Below are positions 1 through 5,322 of a stretch of DNA of 5,972 bases, one piece after another (the stretch's first letter is position 1; each line of letters opens with the position of its first letter). Under the pieces are notes generated by a model. That model was not told the DNA's origin and did not search any database. It saw nothing but the letters and a program-made list of their open reading frames with translations. Source of the DNA: CAZOVK01 sp964583165 (GTDB lineage Bacteria > Bacillota > Clostridia > Lachnospirales > WRAX01); assembly GCA_964583165.1 (NCBI GenBank), contig CAZOVK010000107.1:1-5972 (forward strand), read 5' to 3'. Made by a program: the position numbers and the translations under genes.

Positions 1-24
1 CAAAAGTAACGGATAGTGTTGTGA

Positions 25-849
25 TTACTTTCTGAAATACGCTACGGCGATTGCGCCGGGGCCAACATGCGCCCCAACGACACTGCCTATGGTGTAAATA
101 TCACTGTTGCAGGCGTTGTCAATGGCGGTTAAGACATTATTCAAGTCATCACGGTTGGCTGTGTGCGCGAACGCAATCGGTAACGAGCGGTCGGCTTCTT
201 CGCTCACTAACTGTATAAGGTGTTTCGACGCCTTAGCCATCCCGCGTACCTTGCCTGTAGCTTTTAAGCTACGATATGTGACCGTAAGTATGGGCTTTAA
301 CCCCAACACATTACCCATGAAGCCCTGAACATTAGATAACCTGCCGCCCATAACGAGGTAGTGAAGCGTATCTACGGCCGCGTGAATCACGGCGCGTTGG
401 GCAAGCCCCATAATTGCTTGAGCAATATTCTGTGCCGATGCGCCAGAATCACGCATCGAAACCGCGTGTTTGACAAGCATACCAAGCGCGAGTGTTGCCG
501 TGCCTGAGTCGATAACGAAAATATCGTCGCGCCCTGTTTCTGCTTTTGCGATACATGCGCTTTGGTATGTGCCGCTCAACTCTGATGAAATCGTGATGAC
601 AACTATCGGCTGATTCGGGTATTTTTCATACTCGTCTTGAAAGGCCTGTGGCGATATCAAAGTTGTTGTTGGGAGTTTTTCAACCTTTTTCAGCTTTTCA
701 TAAAATTCTTCGCTCGTAATTTCAACCTTATCGACATATTCGCGCCCGCCAAGATTCACTTTTAGGCTTAACATAGATATGTTCAGCGCGTTGGCTTGCT
801 CCATTGTAAAATCACTGGTACTGTCGGTTATGATTCTGGGTATTGTCAT
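25..849 (-). CDS. DegV family protein, FakB-like fatty-acid-binding subunit
   Basis: This 274-residue protein has the usual length for the DegV/FakB family (about 280 residues). Family members bind a fatty acid in a buried pocket; those that work with the kinase FakA present it for phosphorylation to acyl-phosphate for phospholipid synthesis. Visible family landmarks, in order, are: N-terminal ITDSTSDF (residues 7-14), ISSELSGTYQSA (87-98), VIDSGT (112-117), the GGRLS turn with Arg170 (168-172), LKPIL (184-188) and the C-terminal H261-VGPGA (261-266). The ATG at 849 is chosen because AGGAGAG lies just upstream at 854-860 and the family N-terminus begins there; an upstream in-frame ATG at 930 would add 27 unrelated residues that overlap the regulator gene. 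It sits 10 bp after the MarR-family gene and is presumably cotranscribed and regulated with it. One deviation is TTTLIS (61-66) where many relatives have TTSQPS. The family is certain; the ligand is inferred. Confidence 0.93.
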   Translation of the reverse strand: MTIPRIITDSTSDFTMEQANALNISMLSLKVNLGGREYVDKVEITSEEFYEKLKKVEKLPTTTLISPQAFQDEYEKYPNQPIVVITISSELSGTYQSACIAKAETGRDDIFVIDSGTATLALGMLVKHAVSMRDSGASAQNIAQAIMGLAQRAVIHAAVDTLHYLVMGGRLSNVQGFMGNVLGLKPILTVTYRSLKATGKVRGMAKASKHLIQLVSEEADRSLPIAFAHTANRDDLNNVLTAIDNACNSDIYTIGSVVGAHVGPGAIAVAYFRK

Positions 850-853
850 TTTT

Positions 854-860
854 CTCTCCT
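854..860 (-). promoter_or_regulatory. Ribosome binding site of the degV-family gene
   Basis: AGGAGAG on the minus strand, with AGGAG six bases before the ATG at 849. It overlaps the last base of the upstream regulator's stop codon (860-862), so the two genes are closely linked and translation may be coupled. It decides the start of the DegV protein in favour of 849 over the upstream in-frame ATG at 930. Confidence 0.85.
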
Positions 861-1312
861 TATAATAGGTCATCAAAGAAAGTACTGAGTTTTTGTAACG
901 ACAGCGTGAGCGTTTCAATCTCATTTTCATCTAACGTCGCTTCAACATAATCAATGAGCTGATTATGAAAGGCTGTATGAAAAGAGTCGGCTTTTTCGCC
1001 CGCGTCTGTCAGTCTTAAAAACACCTTTCGGCGGTCGTTTGGGTCGTATTCTCGGGTCAAATAACCCTTATTCACCAGTACGTTTACGGCTGTCGTCAGC
1101 GCTCCAATCGTGATATAGAGCTGGTCAGCCACTCTGCTCATTGTATTAAACCCTGTTTTTTGTAAGGCTGATACCGCTTCAATAAGGTGCATCTCTCTGA
1201 TAGTCAGCTTGCTTCCAAACTCTTCGCGTATACGTTTTTCTTCAAGCATTAGAATTTTATAGAAATTCTGCACAAAGAAATGGTTCAGCCTCTCCTGCTG
1301 TGTTTCGTTCAT
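860..1312 (-). CDS. MarR family transcriptional regulator, FabT-like
   Basis: This is a 150-residue winged helix-turn-helix regulator of normal MarR length. The core includes LTIREMHLIEAV (36-47), the helix-turn-helix around residues 56-83 with recognition helix TIGALTTAVNVLVNKGYL (68-85), and the wing with the hallmark DPNDRRK (90-96) followed by VFLRLT (97-102). N- and C-terminal helices form the expected dimerisation region. From memory it resembles streptococcal FabT, the repressor of fatty-acid synthesis genes, in the IREMH segment, the T(I/L)G-(A/T)-(L/V)TT segment and a C-terminal FH motif (115-116). The gene directly downstream encodes a fatty-acid-binding DegV protein, which supports a role in sensing lipids or acyl carriers; this is inference. 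A moderate AGGGA-like ribosome binding site precedes the ATG, and a strong promoter overlapped by palindromes lies upstream, so autoregulation is likely. MarR family assignment is near certain, FabT-like function is tentative. Confidence 0.93.
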   Translation of the reverse strand: MNETQQERLNHFFVQNFYKILMLEEKRIREEFGSKLTIREMHLIEAVSALQKTGFNTMSRVADQLYITIGALTTAVNVLVNKGYLTREYDPNDRRKVFLRLTDAGEKADSFHTAFHNQLIDYVEATLDENEIETLTLSLQKLSTFFDDLL

Positions 1313-1330
1313 GCAATCATCCCTGTTTAC

Positions 1331-1359
1331 TTTTAATATAAAACTATTTTAACTTAAAA
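1331..1359. promoter_or_regulatory. Candidate MarR-type operator: two adjacent AT-rich palindromes
   Basis: Two 13-bp inverted repeats sit with centres 16 bp apart: TTTTAACTTAAAA (1347-1359, perfect around a central C) and TTTTAATATAAAA (1331-1343, perfect 5-base arms). The first covers most of the marR -10 box and the second covers the expected transcription start. The pair also contains a direct repeat of TAAAACTA (1339-1346 and 1355-1362). Position and symmetry suit a dimeric MarR-family repressor binding as one or two dimers. It does not match the streptococcal FabT box closely. Because AT-rich DNA yields palindromes by chance, this remains a prediction. Confidence 0.5.
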
Positions 1360-1374
1360 CTAAAACCTTGTCAA
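1346..1374 (-). promoter_or_regulatory. Sigma-A-type promoter of the marR-degV operon
   Basis: Read on the minus strand, a perfect -35 box TTGACA (1369-1374) is followed by a 17-base spacer and the -10 box TAAAAT (1346-1351, five of six consensus bases). Transcription would begin near 1339, giving a leader of about 27 bases before the ATG at 1312. The -10 box is embedded in the palindrome at 1347-1359, as expected for a repressed promoter. Assigned from sequence pattern only. Confidence 0.8.
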
Positions 1375-1407
1375 TAAAAAGTGCCGAATTCAAGTGTTAC
1401 TTTGTGC

Positions 1408-1436
1408 TTGATTATTTTGTAATATTACTGTATTAT
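1408..1436 (+). promoter_or_regulatory. Predicted sigma-A-type promoter of the glgA-pgi operon
   Basis: TTGATT (1408-1413, four of six -35 bases) is separated by 17 bases from TATTAT (1431-1436, five of six -10 bases). A start near 1443 would give a leader of about 30 bases before the glgA ATG. The spacer contains a perfect 10-bp palindrome, GTAATATTAC (1419-1428), that could be a regulator site or chance. The two -35 boxes of the divergent promoters are 33 bp apart. Confidence 0.6.
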
Positions 1437-1474
1437 AGAATAGATAAATAGTTTCTCACGCAAAGGAGGATGTT

Positions 1475-2923
1475 ATGGACAAAACTAAGGAGCCGCTGAA
1501 GGTGCTGATTGTGTCGTCGGAGGCCGCGCCTTTTGCTAAAACGGGCGGGTTGGGCGATGTTATCGGTTCGTTGCCGCAAGCTCTGAGGGAGTTGGGCGTG
1601 GATGTCCGCGTGCTGATGCCCAGATATAGGAGTATTAAGTGGGATTTGGTCAAGGACGCGACATACATCAGCTCCTTTGAGGTGAGCTTGGGTTGGCGCA
1701 AGCAGAGCGCGTCTGTGTTCTCAATGACAGTGGACGGATTGCCCGTTTATTTGATTCAGAATGATTATTACTTTGGGCGCGACGGGCTTTATGGCTTTGG
1801 CGACGATTATGAGCGGTTTGGGTTTTTCTCAAAAGCTGCTGTTGAATTTGTGGGCACGATTGATTTTATGCCCGATGTGATTCACTTTCATGACTGGCAG
1901 ACGGGGCTTGTGCCCGTTTATCTGAACGATGTGTTTAAGCGTTTTACTTTCTATAGGCATATTAAGACAGTGTTTACGATTCATAATTTACAGTATCAGG
2001 GGGTTTTCGGGCGGGAAACGCTTGGAAACTTAGACTTGAATGACGGTTATTTCTCGGGGACTAAGCTGGAATTTCATGGGAATATCAGCTTTATGAAGGC
2101 CGCAATTTTGTATGCGGACGCGATAACGACGGTTTCTGAAACATATGCGCATGAGATTCAGACACCCGCTTATGGTTATGGGCTTGATGGGTTGCTTAGG
2201 AGTTGTAAGGGGAAGATAACAGGTATTTTGAATGGTATTGACCTAAAGAAGAATGACCCACAGACGGATAAGCTGATTTTCACTAACTACTCGGCGACAG
2301 ATTTGGCGGGGAAAGCGGAGAACAAGCAAAGGTTACAACAACAATTAAACCTGCCGCAATCTGATAGAACACCTGTTATTGGGATTGTGTCGCGTTTGGT
2401 TGACCAAAAAGGGTTTGACCTTATCGCGGGGTGTATAGATGAGTTGATGAGCCGTGATTTACAACTTGTGATTCTCGGCACGGGTGACGGGCGGTATGAG
2501 CATATGTTCCACTATATGAGCAACCGTTATCCGAATAAGGTCAGCGCGAATATTACGTTTAATGAGGAACTCGCGCAAAAGATTTATGCGGGTTCTGATA
2601 TGCTGTTGATGCCGTCGTTGTTTGAGCCTTGCGGGTTGGGGCAGATGATAGCCATGAGGTACGGGACGCTTCCGATTGTGCGTGAAACGGGCGGTTTGGC
2701 TGATACGGTTTATCATTTTGTGCCTGAATTGGGCGCGGGTAATGGGTTTACATTCCGTGATTATCTATCTAGCGGGCTTATGTGGGCAATTGACTCGGCG
2801 CTCGGGGTTTATAAGGATACGGATATGTGGGAAAAGGCGGTCGTCAACGCCATGATCTCTGATTTCTCTTGGAAGAAGTCGGCGGCTAGATACTTGGAAT
2901 TGTATAAGTCTTTACGGGGTTAA
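1475..2923 (+). CDS. glgA: Glycogen synthase (ADP-glucose starch/glycogen synthase, GT5)
   Basis: This 482-residue protein is full length for bacterial GlgA. It transfers glucose from ADP-glucose to the non-reducing end of an alpha-1,4-glucan in the cytoplasm. The GT-B fold is clear. The N-terminal half has KTGGLGDV (22-29), whose Lys22 contacts ADP-glucose, HDWQTG (139-144), TIHNLQYQG (168-176), TTVSETYAHEIQT (218-230) and NGID (253-256). The C-terminal half has SRLVDQKG with Arg307 and Lys312 (306-313), LGTGDGRYE (334-342), EPCGLGQ with catalytic-site Glu384 (384-390) and ETGGLADTV (404-412). The start is fixed by AAAGGAGGA (1462-1470) five bases upstream. Pgi follows after 39 bp in the same direction. 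An oddity is NGIDLKKNDPQTD (253-265): the Trp usually found in the NGIDxxxW(N/D)P segment is replaced by Asn260. No glgC, glgD, glgB or glgP is in the window. The assignment is secure. Confidence 0.97.
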   Translation: MDKTKEPLKVLIVSSEAAPFAKTGGLGDVIGSLPQALRELGVDVRVLMPRYRSIKWDLVKDATYISSFEVSLGWRKQSASVFSMTVDGLPVYLIQNDYYFGRDGLYGFGDDYERFGFFSKAAVEFVGTIDFMPDVIHFHDWQTGLVPVYLNDVFKRFTFYRHIKTVFTIHNLQYQGVFGRETLGNLDLNDGYFSGTKLEFHGNISFMKAAILYADAITTVSETYAHEIQTPAYGYGLDGLLRSCKGKITGILNGIDLKKNDPQTDKLIFTNYSATDLAGKAENKQRLQQQLNLPQSDRTPVIGIVSRLVDQKGFDLIAGCIDELMSRDLQLVILGTGDGRYEHMFHYMSNRYPNKVSANITFNEELAQKIYAGSDMLLMPSLFEPCGLGQMIAMRYGTLPIVRETGGLADTVYHFVPELGAGNGFTFRDYLSSGLMWAIDSALGVYKDTDMWEKAVVNAMISDFSWKKSAARYLELYKSLRG

Positions 2924-2948
2924 TTCACATCTAATATGTAGGGTTTAG

Positions 2949-2954
2949 AAAGGG
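2949..2954 (+). promoter_or_regulatory. Ribosome binding site of pgi
   Basis: AAAGGG ends eight bases before the ATG at 2963. The upstream in-frame GTG at 2954 overlaps this site and so is unlikely to be the start. Confidence 0.7.
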
Positions 2955-2962
2955 TGTTTTCT

Positions 2963-4396
2963 ATGAGCAAACGATACACGGACGAAAAATGGCAACAGAG
3001 CATGAAAATCCGCATGGACTATAACAACATGATGTGTGCGTTTATTGGCGAAGACGGGTTGACAGACGCGGATATCGCCGCTGTTTCGCTCGATTCGGCT
3101 ATGAAGGCTATGGTAGAGAAGCGCAAGAACGGCAAGATGGACTGGCGCGATTTGGCGCATAATCAGAGCGAAGTTGTTTCTGATATTTTGGAGTATGTGG
3201 CGGGAACAAAAGATAGATTCGATGCGTTTGTTGTATTGGGGATTGGCGGTTCTGCGCTCGGGCCTATGGCTGTTCAACAGGCGCTTAATCATCCGTATTA
3301 TAATGAGTTGAGCCGTGAGGCGAGGGGTGGTTATCCTAAGCTTTATATAGCCGATAATGTAGACCCTGAAAGACTTGTTTATCTCTTCCAGACGATTGAT
3401 ATTAAAAAGACGCTGTTTAACGTGATTTCTAAGTCAGGCTCTACGTCTGAAACCATGTCGCAGTTTATGATAATCAAAGAGATGCTTGAGGCGGCGCTCG
3501 GCAAAGAAGCCGCGCAAGAGCACATTGTTTGTACTACAGACGCAGTAAACGGCAATCTGATTAAGATAGCTAAGGAAGAAAACTATAAGACGTTTATTAT
3601 CCCCAGTGGTGTTGGCGGGCGCTTTTCGGAGTTGTGCCCTGTCGGGTTATTACCGGCGGCGTTCTGTGGGATTGATATAGAAGAGATTTTGGCGGGTGCG
3701 GCTTATATGGACGAACTCTGTAATATAGAGGACGTTTATAAGATCCCCGCGTATATGTATGCGCTGTTGAATTTCATCGGTATGAACCGCGGCAAGAATA
3801 TTTCGGTTATGATGCCTTATGCGGATGCGCTTAGATATATGTCTGACTGGTATTGCCAGCTTTGGGCAGAGTCACTCGGCAAGAAGTTTGATAATAACGG
3901 CAAGGTTGTTAATGTGGGCCAGACACCTGTCAAGGCTATGGGCGTTACTGACCAACATAGCCAGGTACAGCTTTATACGGAAGGGCCGTTTGACAAGATT
4001 ATCGTGCTTATGGGCGTTGACCGTTATAAAGAAGAGATTGTGATACCGCAGATTTACGGCGATATTAAGTCGCTCGGTTTCTTGGGTGGCGTGCCGCAGA
4101 GCAAGCTTATTCAAGTTGAGCAGATGGCGACGGAGTATGCGCTTCTTCGTTCGGGCAAGATGAACATGACGATTACGCTACCGGAAGTGAATGCGTTCAC
4201 TGTCGGTCAGCTTCTTTATCTGTTTGAGGTCGCGACGGCGTTCGCGGGTGAGCTTTTGGATATTAACGCGTTTGACCAGCCCGGCGTTGAGGAGGGCAAG
4301 AACGCTACTTATGCGTTCTTTGGTCGCCCGGGTTATGAAGAGAAGAAAGCAGAACTGGACGCACGCCCCGCTAAGAAAGACGAGTATATTATCTAA
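2963..4396 (+). CDS. pgi: Glucose-6-phosphate isomerase
   Basis: This 477-residue cytoplasmic enzyme interconverts glucose 6-phosphate and fructose 6-phosphate, linking glycolysis with glycogen and sugar-nucleotide synthesis. Two SIS sugar-phosphate domains are visible: LGIGGSALGP (92-101) and phosphate-binding SKSGSTSET (156-164) in the first, and the second domain after about residue 255. The first family signature is GVGGRFSELCPVG (216-228) and the second is GELLDINAFDQPGVEEGK (429-446). Likely catalytic residues by family alignment from memory are Glu303 (AESLGK), His332 (DQHSQVQL) and Lys446 (VEEGK). The length is close to the shorter Firmicutes-type enzymes (about 450) rather than the roughly 550-residue E. 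coli type. The ATG at 2963 is preferred because an AAAGGG site lies eight bases upstream. It follows glgA by 39 bp with no terminator between, so cotranscription is likely. Confident call. Confidence 0.97.
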   Translation: MSKRYTDEKWQQSMKIRMDYNNMMCAFIGEDGLTDADIAAVSLDSAMKAMVEKRKNGKMDWRDLAHNQSEVVSDILEYVAGTKDRFDAFVVLGIGGSALGPMAVQQALNHPYYNELSREARGGYPKLYIADNVDPERLVYLFQTIDIKKTLFNVISKSGSTSETMSQFMIIKEMLEAALGKEAAQEHIVCTTDAVNGNLIKIAKEENYKTFIIPSGVGGRFSELCPVGLLPAAFCGIDIEEILAGAAYMDELCNIEDVYKIPAYMYALLNFIGMNRGKNISVMMPYADALRYMSDWYCQLWAESLGKKFDNNGKVVNVGQTPVKAMGVTDQHSQVQLYTEGPFDKIIVLMGVDRYKEEIVIPQIYGDIKSLGFLGGVPQSKLIQVEQMATEYALLRSGKMNMTITLPEVNAFTVGQLLYLFEVATAFAGELLDINAFDQPGVEEGKNATYAFFGRPGYEEKKAELDARPAKKDEYII

Positions 4397-4402
4397 TATA
4401 GT

Positions 4403-4406
4403 GGAG
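4403..4406 (+). promoter_or_regulatory. Ribosome binding site of the exported-protein gene
   Basis: GGAG lies eight bases before the ATG at 4415, within the 18-bp gap after pgi. An in-frame GTG at 4406 overlaps it and is rejected as the start; starting at 4415 also gives a clean signal peptide beginning MKRTR. Confidence 0.65.
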
Positions 4407-4414
4407 TGTATAAA

Positions 4415-5254
4415 ATGAAACGAACCCGATTGATGTGCATGATTCTAGCTATGGCGTTTTGTGTTATCGGTACAGTGGATTTAACGCCCGTTTACGCCGC
4501 CAATTTCATAGATTATGACAATATCAATCGGGTTTCGCGCTTGGATATATCGAGCGGTTATGTTTATGGTGAGCGTGTTGACTATACGTTTAAGCTTCCC
4601 GATGCTTGGGGGGCTTATTGTTATGTTGACCGTGAGATTATCAAGGATAATTCGGCATATCTGGAGAAACTCAAGTTTTATTGTGTGAGTGTGTCGAAGC
4701 GGTACAAACCCGCGCCTCTGTTTACGCTAACGGTGTATGACCGCATTGTGTTTTCTTGGACTTATGCGTATGACTATGTTATAAACACGAAACGTTATGT
4801 TTACGCCGTTGAGTTCGGCGCGGATAGGCCGTTTGACGACGAGCGCGATATGGCGATTTATAACTATTGTATGTCGAAGATTAAGCCCGGTTCAAAGCTT
4901 AAATCATACTTTGAGTTCCCGAAAGGGCAGGGCGAGATTAACGAGAATACGTTGGTTGTGGGCGATAATGTGTTGGGCGAGCGTATTTACATAAGTGATG
5001 GGAATTATTATGTGCCACTTAGGGTAGCATGTGAGGCGCTTGGGTATCGCGTAGACTGGAGCGCTCGGGATAACTCTGTTTTGGTGAGGAAAACCTCATT
5101 TAGCGACAGAATTTATTTGAGCGACGGCGCGACTAGCGGCGGGATTAAGTTTGTGATTGCTGACGGGTGTACGTATATTGCGCCGGCTTATTTCTTTAGG
5201 GTACTTGGGCGCAATGTTGAGATTGATGCGTATGGAAATGTGTATATATTGTAG
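4415..5254 (+). CDS. Secreted protein with C-terminal copper-amine-oxidase-N-like domain, function unknown
   Basis: This 279-residue protein begins with a typical Sec signal peptide: basic MKRTR, a hydrophobic core (about 6-23) and a cleavage site after TPVYA (Ala28). There is no lipobox and no other membrane segment, so it is probably released or held at the cell surface. Residues about 45-155 form an unidentified domain with alternating aromatic-rich strands, including YTFKLPDAW (57-65), LFTLTVYD (102-109) and YVYAVEFG (128-135). Residues 184-226 match the copper amine oxidase N-terminal-like repeat common in Firmicutes surface proteins, with YYVPLR (198-203), ALGY (208-211), VDW (213-215) and NSVLVR (220-225). 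Residues 228-279 look like a second, degenerate copy (IADGCTYIAPAYFF, 248-261). The mature protein has five cysteines (69, 90, 152, 206, 252). It lies 18 bp after pgi and just before a terminator, so it seems to be the last gene of the glgA operon. That repeat is structural in most proteins and does not imply oxidase activity. Confidence 0.85.
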   Translation: MKRTRLMCMILAMAFCVIGTVDLTPVYAANFIDYDNINRVSRLDISSGYVYGERVDYTFKLPDAWGAYCYVDREIIKDNSAYLEKLKFYCVSVSKRYKPAPLFTLTVYDRIVFSWTYAYDYVINTKRYVYAVEFGADRPFDDERDMAIYNYCMSKIKPGSKLKSYFEFPKGQGEINENTLVVGDNVLGERIYISDGNYYVPLRVACEALGYRVDWSARDNSVLVRKTSFSDRIYLSDGATSGGIKFVIADGCTYIAPAYFFRVLGRNVEIDAYGNVYIL

Positions 5255-5269
5255 AAATGTGTGATATTT

Positions 5270-5322
5270 ATGACCTCCGATGCGGATTATAATAGAAAAT
5301 CCGTGATGGGGGTCATTTTTTT
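5270..5322 (+). terminator. Rho-independent terminator of the glgA-pgi operon
   Basis: The left arm 5270-5288 (ATGACCTCCG...CGGATT) pairs with the right arm 5298-5316 (AATCCG...GGGGGTCAT) over 19 positions. Fourteen are Watson-Crick pairs, four are G-U wobbles, and one is an A-A mismatch. The loop is nine bases (5289-5297), and a run of seven T (5316-5322) follows. It lies 15 bp after the stop codon of the secreted-protein gene and is the only strong terminator in the window. It overlaps the start region of the next gene. Confidence 0.85.
5288..5293 (+). promoter_or_regulatory. Possible -10 box for the DUF421 gene, at the terminator loop
   Basis: A perfect TATAAT covers the last base of the left arm and the first five loop bases of the terminator. 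A start near 5300 would place it just before the DUF421 gene. No convincing -35 box is present at 15-19 bases upstream (the best is TTTATG), so this is tentative and could be chance. Confidence 0.3.

Noticed and set aside
1..24. Terminator for the marR-degV operon downstream of the degV stop
   Set aside because: The 24 bases available show no hairpin or T-run on the minus strand; the operon may continue beyond the window edge.
850..930. Longer start for the DegV protein at 930
   Set aside because: The extra 27 residues are unlike the family, overlap the marR coding end, and the ATG at 849 has a good AGGAGAG site.
1456..1701. Minus-strand open frame of 81 codons over the start of glgA
   Set aside because: It is antisense to the conserved KTGGLGDV region of GlgA and has no family resemblance.
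2924..2962. Internal terminator or separate promoter between glgA and pgi
   Set aside because: The 39-bp gap has no hairpin with a T-run and no convincing -35/-10 pair, only a ribosome binding site.
2945..3292. Minus-strand open frame of 115 codons over the start of pgi
   Set aside because: It is antisense to the well-conserved N-terminal SIS domain of Pgi, and its translation shows no domain.
5270..5305. Upstream ATG at 5270 as the start of the DUF421 gene
   Set aside because: It would add 12 hydrophilic residues before the first membrane segment, has no ribosome binding site, and forms the base of the terminator's left arm.
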